A stretch of DNA of 64,000 nucleotides from Xestospongia muta (taxonomy: Eukaryota; Porifera; Demospongiae; Haplosclerida; Petrosiidae). Shown piece by piece: positions 1 to 12,785 of the stretch. Every line of letters starts with the position of its first letter. Position 1 is the first letter of the stretch. The translations under genes were made by a program, and so were the position numbers. Below the pieces are notes generated by a model. That model was given only the letters and a program-made list of their open reading frames with translations. It had not been told where the DNA came from and did not search any database. The DNA lies in NCBI GenBank assembly GCA_963693285.1, contig OY848917.1, positions 27,715,745 to 27,779,744 on the forward strand. The letters run 5' to 3'.

Positions 1-1459
1 CAATGACAGATCCATAGTTACTACAAAATGTCGAAGTACCAGTGATATATACAGTGTGTATTCTATAAAAAGAAAAAATTCCAGCAGCTGAAACTGGTAG
101 AAATAGTAGGCTTTGAAATGCAAGTGTCCCATATATATCTTCAAGAACAATAGAGACATTGCCAGAAGTAAAGGCATCTTTGTAAGCAATTGCATACATA
201 CTTGCTCCTTCTTGATATGCTGCATTAGAGTGAAACGTGCAGTTCTTAAAAACAATTTTAATTGTTGCTGGATTAACTACAGCAATTAAGACTGGTCCAG
301 ATCCAAAGCTAGAAATATGAATGCCCGAATTTTCATAGAATATGGTCTTTTGTACAAGAAGTTGGTGTGCTACAATCAAATCAAACAGCACAGACTCCCC
401 AAACCATAGAAAAAGCAACGCTGTGCCTTGACAATATGATTTAGAAGAACCAATATTAACATTATGTAAGAATTGTGAGTTTTTAACAGTAGTAATTGTA
501 TCAATTGATGAGTAGTAATGTACAACAAGTAGACCACCAGGGGAACTAAAGGCTCCAACATTATAATTAAAGGTGGTATCATTTATATTACTCTTCACTG
601 AATAGTTCTTTTGTGTATAAAGAAGTGTTAGTCCAGCAGCATTGACAATTGGATGCTTGGAACCACTTAAGGAGAAGGGATTACTATGGTAAAAATCTGC
701 AATACATTGGTTACCAGATATCATATTAAAATTATGACGAAAATAAACATGCTTAATGTCAATGTATGAACATTTCTGGTAATGGTTTTTTGGTGGTGGG
801 TCAACATAATGAAAAACAGCGCCACTTCCAATAACTACACTTTTGTTGGAGTACGAATATACTTTACTACTTAATGTTGATAAGGACATGTTAACATGGC
901 TAATACTTGCGTTGTAGAGATTGATACCAATCATTGCAAACCCATATGAATTGTAGATATTAACTTGCGTAATATTGACTTGACAATTAACAAAGACTAA
1001 GGTAGCAGCATGTGATGAAGTGTAATAGAGAGATGAACTATTGAAGTAGTCGATAATTGAACCATCTGGTATGGTTGTAAGTTTTGTTCCACAATTTTTG
1101 AAGACCAATCGTTCAAGGGTCACATGAGAGTTGAAGAAAACTAGACCTCTTCTGGGTTGTGGAAGAATCCCTGGTATATCATGTTCAAAACAGGTTATAA
1201 AAGCAAACTCTGTGACAGAGTCACTGCATATTTTAACTTCTCCAGTCTGTTGAGCCACTTGACAGAAGTTACCTGATGAAATCTTAAATTCCACAGAACT
1301 GTTTAATGAAAACACATGACAATGGGAAGACAAGGTATTATTACACAGGTACTTCTCGAAATCTAACGAAGAGCCAACATGACATATGCTTTTGGTGTGT
1401 CCATAACAATGACTACTAAAAACTAGCAGAAATGTACCAGTCAAGAGCAATATTGCCAT
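1..1459 (-). CDS. Secreted beta-helix-like protein, 5' part, runs off window edge
   Basis: I translated the reverse strand from the ATG at 1459 down to base 1. It is one uninterrupted frame of 486 codons with no stop, so the gene continues beyond the window. The first about 20 residues (MAILLLTGTFLLVF...) form a clear signal peptide, so the product is secreted or membrane-bound. The rest is rich in Asn, Ser, Val and Ile, has many N-x-S/T sequons and scattered Cys. It repeats short motifs such as VFKNC, FKNCTF and NSQF at intervals, the pattern of right-handed parallel beta-helix (pectin-lyase-like) coils. No catalytic motif is recognised, so the function is unknown. A degenerate relative of the segment nearest the window edge lies upstream at 1552-1743. 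The reading frame is certain; the beta-helix assignment is an inference from sequence rhythm. Confidence 0.75.
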   Translation of the reverse strand, partial: MAILLLTGTFLLVFSSHCYGHTKSICHVGSSLDFEKYLCNNTLSSHCHVFSLNSSVEFKISSGNFCQVAQQTGEVKICSDSVTEFAFITCFEHDIPGILPQPRRGLVFFNSHVTLERLVFKNCGTKLTTIPDGSIIDYFNSSSLYYTSSHAATLVFVNCQVNITQVNIYNSYGFAMIGINLYNASISHVNMSLSTLSSKVYSYSNKSVVIGSGAVFHYVDPPPKNHYQKCSYIDIKHVYFRHNFNMISGNQCIADFYHSNPFSLSGSKHPIVNAAGLTLLYTQKNYSVKSNINDTTFNYNVGAFSSPGGLLVVHYYSSIDTITTVKNSQFLHNVNIGSSKSYCQGTALLFLWFGESVLFDLIVAHQLLVQKTIFYENSGIHISSFGSGPVLIAVVNPATIKIVFKNCTFHSNAAYQEGASMYAIAYKDAFTSGNVSIVLEDIYGTLAFQSLLFLPVSAAGIFSFYRIHTVYITGTSTFCSNYGSVI

Positions 1460-1551
1460 CTTCAAGAAATGTAATTATAACAGACTTCACAAATTTGTAG
1501 GCAAGTAAAGCATGTGAGAATGTTCATATAATTGTGTATTTATATACTCCT

Positions 1552-1743
1552 TTATGTTACACTGAGGTTCCTGTTATGATACACTGAGATAACATTGAAA
1601 GTTTTGACATCATTGTTGTTTATTATTCTTTCAATTACAAATACAGAAAGAGTGCCAGTTGAAACAATAAAATTTATATGTGACCTGACAGATCCATAGT
1701 TGAAACTAGAAAAGTTATTGAAAATAGAATAAAAAGAAAACAA
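1552..1743 (-). pseudogene. Fragment of the neighbouring beta-helix-like gene
   Basis: A 63-codon reverse-strand frame contains FSFYSIF...FNYGSV. This resembles the segment FSFYRIH...CSNYGSV at the left edge of the window, and the DNA match is seen as the shared stretch around acagatccatagtt. It has no signal peptide or full fold, so it is best read as a broken piece of a paralogue. Confidence 0.45.
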
Positions 1744-1789
1744 GGAAAGAAAGAAGTAAACTTAAACTACAATTCTCAACATAGGCCGA

Positions 1790-1940
1790 AGAACTTGTGC
1801 TCATCACATGCTAAATAAATAGAAAAAAATCTTATCAAATAACAGTACTTATCATACAACATATATTACTTAATAGATGTACTTTATCAGTGCTTACTCT
1901 CAGTTGTTATACTTCAAGGTTAATAGTTAATTCATCATGT
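1790..1940. repeat. Direct repeat, left copy, flanking LINE remnant
   Basis: About 150 bp (tcatcacatg...tatcaaataac...cttatcata...tcagtgctta...ttcaaggttaa) recurs in the same orientation at 4005-4160 with moderate divergence. The two copies bracket the decayed LINE at about 1990-3840. It could be an old LTR-like repeat or a local duplication. Confidence 0.5.
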
Positions 1941-1989
1941 GAAGGAAATGATCTTTGAAAATGAGCCACGAGGCATTACAGTCAGACAA

Positions 1990-3840
1990 AGGGAGTATTA
2001 CTTCTCAATAAATAGATTAAGGAGAAAGTCGGCACAATTAAAGTCAGCTAGATGGTACAGCCAAACCTTGCAAAGAGGGGAAGGAGTTGAAGTGTTAGTA
2101 GATTGAGTAAGGAGAGAAAAGAGAATGGAATTATGATCCAAGGAGGAGACAGGAGGGAGAATACCACATGAGAGAGGATCTAAGTGAGATGAAAGAAAAA
2201 CTAGATCAATAGTGGATGAAGTACTACAGTGAGAAAAATGAATGGGGACATTAACAATTTGCTTAAGATCAAAAGAATCAGATACAGCATCTACTTTGAG
2301 CTTAGAAAATGATGTATATATATAATAATTGACATTAAAATCACCTAAGAGTACAAAGTTTGAAAGAAAGGAAAGATTCAAAGTAGTGTGGACCTCTAAC
2401 ACATGATTGAGATTGTCTTGAGAAGATGGTGGCTGATAATATTTGCCAATTAAGAATGATCAATGTTTAAGTTTGACATAGAGAAGAACAGGTTCAATTT
2501 CAGAAGGAATGCGTACTTACTATTCAATTAAATGTGACTTAATATAGACAACGATACCACCACCAGGGCAGTTACAAAATAAAAGTAGTTTTGAAGTGCA
2601 ATATCATTATTTAAGATATTGGGAGAGAGCCAAGATTCAACTATACAGACAATGTCAGGCCAATAAATAGTGCATAGAGCAGAGAGTTCATTTAATTTAG
2701 GAAGAATGCTGTGAGCATTAGAATAGAAGATCTTTAATGACTTAGATATGATGAATTGGTTGACGGAGCAAGTTGATAGATAGGTGGAAACAGAAGAGAG
2801 AATAGAAAGTTCAAAAGAATGGGATAAAGATACTAGTGGAAGGAATGGAAATAATTGAGAAAAGGAAACGTAAGAAGCGGGGGGGGGGAGGGGTTAAAGG
2901 AAAAGGATGAGGATTGAAGTAAGGTGGAAGAAGAGGCAATGAGTGGTTGGAGTGAAGAGCTGGTTGAAGAGGGGTATAAAAGGTTGGAGTGATGAGATAA
3001 TGGAGGAGGATGTAACAGAAGTTTGGAGTAACAACTTGGTTGAGGAGGAGGTAATAATGGCTGATGGAAAACTTTGTAAGGTGGAAGAAGTGGAGGAAGA
3101 GATAGAAAAGGAGATTTTTGCAATGGGCAAAGGTGTTTGTCTAAAAAGGAGGCAGAAATGAGAATTTAGGCAGAGAGGTGACAGAAGAAGAGGGAGTAAT
3201 GATTGTAGAAGCAGTTGAAGATTGAAAAGAAAAGGAAGATGGTGCAATGGATGGTAGCTGGAAGTTAGTGGGAGGGACTGGAGATAAAGAAGAGGTAACT
3301 GTAGTTGGAGCAGTAGAAAGAGGATAGTTCTGAGGAGACATAGAATTTGATGGTGTTATGAATGAAGGCATGGATGATTGAGATGATGAAGAGAGAATTG
3401 GTGGGGAGCAGGAAAGGGAGAAGACACAGTAAGAGGAGGAGCATTAGGAGACAGAGGTATCTGAGAATTAGTATTTGACGGTAATGAAAATAAAGAAGCT
3501 AGTGATAGAGATTTACACGTACAAGTCTTCTCCAAATTAAAAATGTGATTCTTGAGGTGTGAGATCTCAGTTTTGAAATTGGAGATGATATAAACAGTAG
3601 ACTTTACACAGAAAGGACGAATAAATATGAGAACATTTACCACAATGGTTATCATATCTGCAATGATGCAGAGGATGCAATGATATAAGATATTTTGACC
3701 CACTAAAAGATAATAGATAGGTAGATGGTTTGATAAAAAGGTGGGACTGTGCATTCGTGAAAACACAACTAGAGAGGTGAGAAGCAATAGAAGTGTAGAG
3801 CTACCAATGGAAGTCAAAGAAGTTGCTGAAGGTACTGTAT
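1990..3840 (-). mobile_element. Degenerate non-LTR retrotransposon (LINE), endonuclease part only
   Basis: The reverse strand encodes pieces of an apurinic-type endonuclease (exonuclease-endonuclease-phosphatase fold). They are, in order, SNAHSILPKLNEL...PDIVCIVESWLS (about 2735-2600), CPGGGIVVYIKSHLIE in a shifted frame (about 2570-2520), then LLGDFNVNYY, STIDLVFLSS and LDHNS (1998-2402). An in-frame TGA near 2459 and at least one frameshift break it. Upstream (about 2830-3840) the reverse strand is Pro/Ser-rich with a short hydrophobic and coiled segment, possibly the region before the endonuclease. No reverse transcriptase follows, so the 3' part is lost. The clade is not determined. Confidence 0.6.
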
Positions 3841-4500
3841 AGATTGTACCAGGAGCTGATAAGAGAAAAGAGCTTTCATAGGTATGGGCTTCTGAGTATA
3901 TTTAATAATATACTACTACTTCATAATCATTTTTTATTAAAATATTAGTATATATTCTCTGGTCTTAAAAACAACAAGGTGGTTACTTGCTGTTGTAAAC
4001 TCAGAAGTACAAGTGTTCATCACATTTCTACATAATAGAACAAAACTCTTAATTTATCAAATAACATTACTTATCATAGAATATATATTACCTAGTAGAT
4101 GATTTACCTAATCAGTGCTTATTATTACTCCCATTTGTTGTAATTCAAGGTTAACAAAATGGTTAAATATCAATATCAGTATCACTATCAAATTCGGATT
4201 CCAATCTACACAAAGTAAAGTTGTTAGTTTAAATAATATTCAGGATAAAACTTACTTAATCACTTCGGTTCTTTAGACATGGTGTTGGGTGATTAAAGGA
4301 AGTCCAAATTAGTTGCAATCTCGTCACTAAACGCTTACTTGCTTTTATGTGAGAAAAAAAACTGTTGACCAATTCTTGGCATTGGGACATCAGGGGACAT
4401 CACTCACAGGCAAGATAGTAATTACTGTCTCATACTTGTGGTAGCTCCAAGGACTAATCTTGATTGTAAATTTTTCTTTTAAAGTCATCTCCAAAAGATC
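3840..4500. other. Non-coding spacer with right copy of direct repeat
   Basis: AT-rich sequence with no supported gene. The stretch at about 4005-4160 is the second copy of the direct repeat at 1790-1940. A short acidic reverse frame near 4165-4200, preceded by an AG, could be a stranded terminal exon, but nothing upstream joins to it. Confidence 0.4.
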
Positions 4501-4907
4501 ACTCATCAAAGTAGCATGCTAAGCTGCCACCCATCATATTACTACTGATACCATGATAATCAATGATAAAGCATATTTTGCGATACAATTTGGATTTACA
4601 TCCAAATAAATGAGCTACGGAAGAAAACAAAAATGTAATAACATGTCCCAACCACAGTGTTAAGAGTGGATACCAGAATGGATCAGATAAGTCAAGTCAA
4701 CATAACATATAAGGTAACCACACTATCCACAACAAAACCAAAGTGAAGTGAGTTCAAAACATTTCCACAGTCATTATGTATAACAAAAACATACTTGATA
4801 GATTGCCAGACAGAGATATCTGTTTCTTGGAAACTATTAATGATGTATGGCTCCCAGATGACATTAGCAACTTTACCTCTGGTTACAAAATCCATGTTGT
4901 TTATCAT
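4500..4907 (-). pseudogene. PAQR pseudogene, N-terminal half
   Basis: The reverse strand reads EPYIINSF...TDISVWQSIKYVFVIHNDCGN, the PAQR N-terminal signature. The frame then breaks, and the DNA downstream (about 4500-4640) still matches the motif B region of the intact copies (CKSKLY...DYHGIS). The C-terminal half is missing. It lacks about half of the 322-aa length of intact relatives, so it is a truncated copy. Confidence 0.7.
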
Positions 4908-4909
4908 CT

Positions 4910-5345
4910 AATATCCCAACAGCTTATGTAACTAAAAGAAGATATTATCATGTATGATATGTCAGTTAATCACTTATTACTGTGATAAGGAAATAATGTT
5001 ATCCAATGCAAGTATCTAATTTATTAAGGAACAAGAACAGACTCAGTTACTAGATAATAAAAGAGGTTTAAAGACTAATCTATAATATTATGATGAATTA
5101 GAACTCTTAGTTTTGTCATGACCAATCATTAATTCATTGTTTTATATAAAATGCATAGTCATGTCCAATATACTATTTATATAATTAAAGTTTGTTCTAT
5201 CAGTTAAACCTTTTGTTATAGCTCATTATGTTTAGCTTAATAACATCCTAATGATATTATAGATATTTGATACAAATGAAAATAAAAATGAATTGTTGAA
5301 ATATTTTATGAACAAAATGAACTCATTAGAATCGGCTCATTAATT
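4910..5345. other. PAQR intergenic spacer
   Basis: AT-rich sequence without a gene. It resembles the spacer between PAQR copies elsewhere in the window (for example 34710-35165 and 58890-59350), sharing a block around aaggaagatattatcatgtg. The PAQR copies were therefore amplified together with their spacers. Confidence 0.55.
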
Positions 5346-6120
5346 ATTGTTTTTTACTTTTGAATTCGTTAGACAGATAAAGATGGACTAATATTGCTAT
5401 AATTATAAGTCCAATAAAGAAATATACGGAGATGGGAAAATGTACTGCTAAAACAGCCCATTTAATAATCACTGTAAATAAGAGTAGAATAGTATAATTG
5501 TGGATCTATTTGAACAGTATACAATTGAATGAAACATAACACAACAGTTGTCACATGGAACAATTGATAGCTATGAAATGAGTAGTCAAACTTGCCTGGT
5601 GAAAATTGTTCAGGAATTCTTGACACATAAAAGAACACCATGGTGAATGTCAAACAATATATCAGCAAATGGGTGTCTTAAATTCACAGGTACAGTTTGG
5701 TTACCATCTATTATATACAACAAAAACTTAAAGTGAAATGGAAAGAAGCTATGAACCTATTCGTACATCAAAAATCATATTTTCTAAAATAAAAACGAGA
5801 AAACAGCACAATAGGGTTGCATTAGATTAACCATAACATTTGTCCAGATAAATATTTCTACTGTTACCATGATAATCACTCATGAAACATACATTGTGAT
5901 AGTGTTCGGATTTACACCCAAATAATGAGCCATAGAAGAAGACAGAATGAATCATATAATTCAAGTCTACACAATGTATAAGGTAACCAAACTGTCAATA
6001 ATAGAAATGAAATGAAGTGGGTCTAAACTTTACCACAATCAGATATTGTCTTGACGGTAACTGTTAAAGATGTATGGGTCCCAAACAACAGATGAAACGT
6101 TGCCTCAGATTACCAATTGC
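5345..6120 (-). pseudogene. PAQR pseudogene, near full length but broken
   Basis: Reverse-strand pieces run from an N-terminal part near 6110 to the C-terminus near 5345. The best piece (5462-5668) reads MVFFYVSRIPEQFSPGKFDYSFHSYQLFHV. This is the third conserved PAQR motif with two changes against intact copies: RIPERF to RIPEQF and SHQ to SYQ. Frameshifts and stops separate it from degraded motif A and B regions (5820-6100). It matches the intact genes at 35174-36142 and 56718-57686 along its length. No product is expected. Confidence 0.7.
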
Positions 6121-6309
6121 TGCACATTTAGGATCTTCTATTGACAGATCACCTAATGTAGCTACTGGAAGTTTGACTGTTATACCTGTTAGTGTAAATG
6201 CAAGTGTATGAATTAAGAAATTGACTAAAATAACATGCATTTCATCAGGAAAGAAATACCGTGTGTGATTGAATAGGACATCTACCAATACTGTTTAATT
6301 GGTGCATAA

Positions 6310-6982
6310 CACCTGTTGTTATTAATGCAAAGAATAACTTTCAGAGGTTTTGAACTGAAGACCATGCCTTATAATTATTATAACAAGTAATATTTTGTCT
6401 TCTTGGATGCATTGGACATATGGCAGATATATTATAGTGTATATATTATTCCCTTTGAGGTGAACCACTAACACTATGATTTTATAATAAGTGTTAAATA
6501 TTAAATCAAATTTAGTCTTGAGTCCAGTTTAATTCCTATACAAGGTGATTACAAACAAGAAAAAGATAACACTCTTTCTGTATTTGGTAACCAAATATTA
6601 ACCACATGCATGTGAGTGTCATATGCCATCTTGTCTTTATTATTAGCTCAGTTTTGTAAGACATTTATTCCTTTCATTGTCGCTATGGAATTTGTTTATC
6701 ACACTTTTGTTTAGTATGATTACTATTAAAGTTTGTGTATAATGATATGAGATCTTATAGATGAATACCAGACTTAATACACGTACATGTACAATTAATT
6801 AATGATAGGACTTTGGTGAAATATATTCAATATTCAAATAAAATGATATCACAATAAAGTTTTAATTAAAACAGCTTAATTCAAATTAAATTTTCAACAA
6901 TTCTGATTTTAGCTGACAAAGACTTAATTACTAAAAGAACATTTAAAATTGTGAGGATGTGTTTCAAATGACTTGTATATGT
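6310..6982. other. 3' flank of SRCR gene A, no gene seen
   Basis: Non-coding, AT-rich, and aligned with the 3' flank of gene B at about 18950-19889. Candidate polyadenylation signals on the reverse strand (plus-strand tttaat near 6857 and tttatt near 6666) are weak evidence only. Confidence 0.4.
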
Positions 6983-9900
6983 TTAAATGACATTGTCATC
7001 ACTTTCAAGCTGACAAGCATCTGTTATCTTAACACTGTCCATATGTTCATATATGTCTTCTGTATTGTTTATGAGCACATATGATTCACTCAAAGATCCA
7101 TCATCTTGGTTCTTTTTAAAAGTACAAGGCTGATTCTTGTATACTGTGGGTGGCTTTGGAAGGGGAAAACGGGCTCGTCTTCTTTTTTTATGAGTGTGAC
7201 ACTCAATCACAGAATAAGGGGCACTGTCATATGAGTAATTATCATATAGAAGTGGCATGGTATGTGGTGTTGGACTGGATAACGAATTATTGTCTTGAAA
7301 GGTTTGTAATTCCATATTATGGTTAGTGTAGTAGTTGTGATAAACATTTCCCAGTTGATGTTTCTTACGAGAACAGACATAAATTACAAAAAAACAAAAA
7401 ATAACAGAACACAGAATAGCCAGAACAATAGCAGTACTACCAGTGGCCAGTCCTATTATAATATCCACTACAAGACAGGATTATTATTAGTTAAAAGGAA
7501 ATTAAAACACTTACATGTCAGAGATGTAGATGCTGTAGTTGAATTTATTGTTCCTTGAGTTGGTCTTGATGAAGAAGAAGGAGATGCACTAATGCATGTA
7601 TCATTCTTTGTATGTGCAGGAAACAAATTGTTATCTGGAAAATATTATTAAAAATACCATTTACATAAAAACATACTGCATTCCAGAGTCACATCTTCAT
7701 AATGAAAGCAATCACTGTACTCTTGACTACGGCAGCTTTGGCAATAACCCAAACAATAGTCAGACTTACGACATGTAATATCATCCAACCAAATAGGCTG
7801 AGATGACTTTCCAGGCCTAAAAGTACATGTGATTATAATATATGATGTAGTCAAGTACTTACAATTTTATATGATTATAGCTGGTAAAATTGGAATAGCC
7901 TAGTTGTTTACAAATTGCTTGTGCTTCATTGTTTCCAAAACCATCATCACATATTGTTCCCCAACGTCCATTACAATAAACCTCAACTCGTCCTTTGTTA
8001 GTGTAGTTACTTCCCTGTAAACGAACCATACCAGAATATGGATTATTATCCCAAATCTTGGTGGTATCTGATCAAACAAAGTAATAATCTTAAATAAAGA
8101 GGGTACAAACTCACAGCAAACAACAGTAGCATCTAAAGAATGTGAGCTGCATTCACTGCCTATGATTGTAGAGTAGGAGCATTGCAAAACAGTCAGATAC
8201 TGATTAGTGGAACAGTTTAGTCTCTCCAATAACATAGAATTGTAATCCATTCCATAGCTACCATTAAAAAATCAATGTCATATATATAAAACCATAATAG
8301 TAGTTTGTGTTACCTCATAACACCAGCACTGGAGTAAGTTGATGCTCCTGTATAGCTCAGCTGATGACAGACAACATCTGCTTCTTTTTGTTTGAACTTT
8401 GAGTCTTTGCATATATTGCCCCATTGGTTGTCCATGTAGATTTGTACTATGCCATGACTATAACTTGGTAATGAAACTCCCTTTCGATACAAGCGAACAG
8501 ATCCAGATGATAATTCTGAAATAAAAACAAAAATAAACTTTCCGTTAAAAAAAACAAACTTGTAGCATTCTTTATAACACCAACACATGATTGTCTTGTG
8601 TTTCTGTTTCTAGTTGATAAAGAATAGGCTACAAAAACATAATTTGTTAAGTCTAAACACAAACTCAGTGACTAACTGCATTCTACAAACACATCATTAG
8701 TATGATTACAGCTGCCAACAGAAGACGAAGGACAAGAATTACTATTTCCAATACAAGTGTCTGTAGATAGACTCTTCATTTCTGTTAACCATATAGGTTG
8801 AGTGGAGTTAGTGTTACTAAAACAACAAAATGACAATTGAAATTTATATTTTGTTCCAATACTTTATCTGGCTATAGCTTATGTATCCTGTATATCCTAA
8901 TTGAGTACAAACAGCAATAGCATCACTAGAATCAAATTCAGAACTGCATATTGTTCCCCAATTGCTATTGCAATTAATCTCCACAAGTCCTTGATTAGAG
9001 AAATTGCCACCCTGCAAACGTGCCATTCCAGTAAACAAATCACTCTCCCATATTCTTGAAGAATCTATAAGATTCCAGATTTGTAAAGTCAATACATTCA
9101 TTTAACATTCTTGCTCACAACAGTAAACTGTAGAATCATAAGTGTTGTAGTTTGGACATCCATAGTCAATGTATATTGAGTAGGAACACTGCAAGATGTT
9201 CATGTAATTGTTATGTGCACAATTAACATCATCTAATCTCATTGGACTTGAATCAGTACCATAACTGAAATGATAAGAGGATGTTCTTACTATGACAAAG
9301 CAATCAAAATCTATACAAATTACTTCACTATTCCAGCTCTTGAGTAACTTGAGGCTCCAGTATAACTCAATTGATGACAGATGACATCAGCTTCAAGTTG
9401 ATCAAAGTAACTATCATAACATATATTGCCCCACCCTGCATTCATCCAAATTTGTACAATACCATAGTAATAAGATAATGATGTAAACCCATTTCTAAAA
9501 AGACGTACAACACCATTGGCAGTAGGACCTGTCAACCAAAGGAATTATAACTGTAAAACATTCAGTCATTACTATAGAAAATTCAACCTGAACATGTATC
9601 TTGTGTGACAGTACTGCTTGAATGAATACCAAATGCTGTAATAAAATATTGTTACATAATGTAGGATTTAACTGACATACTTACTGCATTCTATAGTTAC
9701 ATCTTCATAATGACCACAATTGCTTACAGGAGTAGCTGGACAACTGTTTCTACTTCCAATACACACATCAGTGGAACGACTATATACATAAGTAAGCCAA
9801 ATTGGTGTTGAAGAGATAGCTGGCCTAAACCAACAAATTATTGAATTCAAAACAAATAGCAATTTTTCAATACTAACATGTTCAAATGATCATAATTAGT

Positions 9901-12750
9901 ATATGATGTATATCCTAGTTGTTTACATACAGTCCAGGCGCCATAAAAAGTAAAACCATCATCACAAATTGTTCCCCATTGTCCATTACAGTAAACTTCC
10001 ACACGACCTTGATTAACATATTTGCCTCCTTGAAGGCGTATCATACCAGGAAAAGGATTGTTGTCCCAGATTCTTGTTTCATCTATAAAAAGTAATGTGC
10101 TATGACACAGTAATAACAATATCACACAGTATTATGATAAAAAAACTCACAGCAGTACACAGTAGCATCATAAGAGTTAGTGTTATTACAGTCACTATTT
10201 ATGATCGTGGAGTAAGAGCATTGTAAGATATGGATGAAATTATTGTGTGAACAGTTTACATTATTCAATAACATTGACTGTGAACTCATTCCATAGCTAT
10301 AATGAAGAGTATTAGCATACAATATTAAATTCCCTTTACCTCACTAGTCCAGCTCTTGAATGGCTTGAGGCTCCAGTATATCCCAACTGATGACAAATTA
10401 CATCAGCTTCATTTTTATCGTATTGTACATCGTCACATATATTGCCCCACTGTTTATTATACCATATCTCTACTATACCATGATAGTAGGAAGTTGAATA
10501 ATTACCATTACGAAACAGACGTACAACACCATTTCCTTTAGGACCTAAAACATAAGTTTAAAGAATTTGGCAATAATATTATTTTTAATACCTGCACATA
10601 TAGTTTTTGTGTTTCTATTAGTTAATGATGTATGAGCTATATGAAGTAATTCCAAACCAATAACTCAATACTAACATGTTATAAAACTTACTGCACTCAA
10701 TAGTAATGTCTTCAGAATGACTACAACTACTAACTGTATTGGATGGGCAATCATTTCTGGTATTGAGACATGTATCATAATAATAACTAGCCATATTTGT
10801 TATCCATATTGGTTTTGTTGAGCTAATGTTTTAAAAACATAACATACCAGTTATTTATTTATTTGTTCTTTTTTACTTTTGAACTGTGAGGTGGTCGTAT
10901 TTTAAGTAATCTGTGTATCCCAATTGTCTGCAGACAGTAAGAGCATCATAACTAGAAAATCCATTATCACATATTGTCCCCCACTGTCCATTACAATAGA
11001 CCTCCACAAGACCTCTGTTAGAATAGATGCCATTTTGGAGACGTATCATACCAGGAAACTGATTGGTTTCCCATATCTTTGTTGTGTCTACATAATTTTA
11101 TTGAATATAATCATTATCACAACCAAAAACATGTTCTAAACTTTAAACTTACAGCAGTAAACAGTGGAGTCATACAAGTTTGAGTTTGTACACTCACTAT
11201 CAATGTATGTAGAATAAGAACACTGTAATATAGTGAGGTAGTCATTTCGTGAACATTTTACATCATCAAGTATCATTGAACTAGTGTCAGTCCCATAGCT
11301 GAAACAAGTCTATTAGTGCTAGGATATAAACATGATAGATGAGTACCTCACTAATCCAGCACGAGAGTATGATGAAGCTCCTGTATACCCCAATTGGTGA
11401 CAAATGACATCAGCTTCATTTTGATTATAGTAAAAATCATCACATATATTGCCCCACTGTCCATTATATCTAATCTGTACTATACCATAGTAGTAAGATG
11501 ATGAAGTTACTCCATCACGAAACAGACGTACAATCCCATTTCCAAAAGGGCCTGTAATTAATATCAAACTATAATAGTATTATAAATACATGACAAAACA
11601 TACCAACACAAGAGGAGTTAGTGTTATATACAGTAGAGCTGTAACCTAAAACACAAAAATTACCATTTGATTAAAGTGTGAATGTCTTACTGCAAGTGAC
11701 AGTTACATCTTCACTATGTATGCAGTTGGTAACAGATGAAGATCGACAATAATTTCTGTCAAGAACACAAATGTCAGCACTTGTACTGTACATGTGTGTT
11801 ATCCAAATAGGAACACTTGAATTACCAGGCCTAAATATGCACATATAAGGTATGTTACATTCCACTAGTTTTAATCCTCACAAGTTTAAATGGTCATAAT
11901 ATGGACTTGTTGAATACCCTAGTTGTCTGCAGATAGTTTTGGCATCATATGAGCCAAAGGAATTATCACATATTGTCCCCCACTGTCCATTGCAATAAAT
12001 TTCTACACGTCCTTGATTAACATAGTCTCCCTGTTGAAGGCGTACCATACCAGGATATGGGTTGCTATCCCATATTCTAGTTGTATCTAGTATAATGGAT
12101 ATGTATATATTAATATCACTATAAAACCCATTGGGTATACAGATTGCATGATGCAAACTGTTTACAAAATGTTCAAACTAAGAATGACATTTTTAAAAAT
12201 CAAAATATTTTGTAAATAGTCAAATCCAATAGTAAACAAAGCTGTATTGTTTTTACTTACAGTTTACATCATGCTACCTGTATAACAATAATTATATTGG
12301 CTAAATCAACCAATCAATGTATAAATTGAATGATAGATTTAACTAATATATGGTTATACAGGTTGCATGTAACAAAGTTATTAGATGCAAAAAGTAAACA
12401 TACACTGTTTTGTTTACTAATGCACTATTGTTTATGTAGCTACATAAACAATAATGCATTAGTAAAAAAAACAGTGTGTGTTTACTTTTTGCATCTAATA
12501 ACTTTGTTACATGTAACATATGTTAGTTAAATCAATCATTCAATTTTTACAGTAGCAGTGGATCCTATATACATATATATTCAGTTTTTACTGTAGCATA
12601 CATAAACAATAGTCCATTAGTAAACAAAACAGTGTTATATTTACTTTTTTGCATCATAATAAGTCTACTACATGCAACTTGTGTAGCCATATATTGGTTA
12701 AACCAACGAATCAACTTTTACAGTTGGGGCTGTGTGTGTGTGCATGTGTG

Positions 12751-12785
<35 letters not shown>

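Noticed and set aside
4160..4260. Possible terminal exon encoding an acidic tail
   Set aside because: An AG and a short acidic frame ending in TAA are present, but no compatible upstream exon was found.
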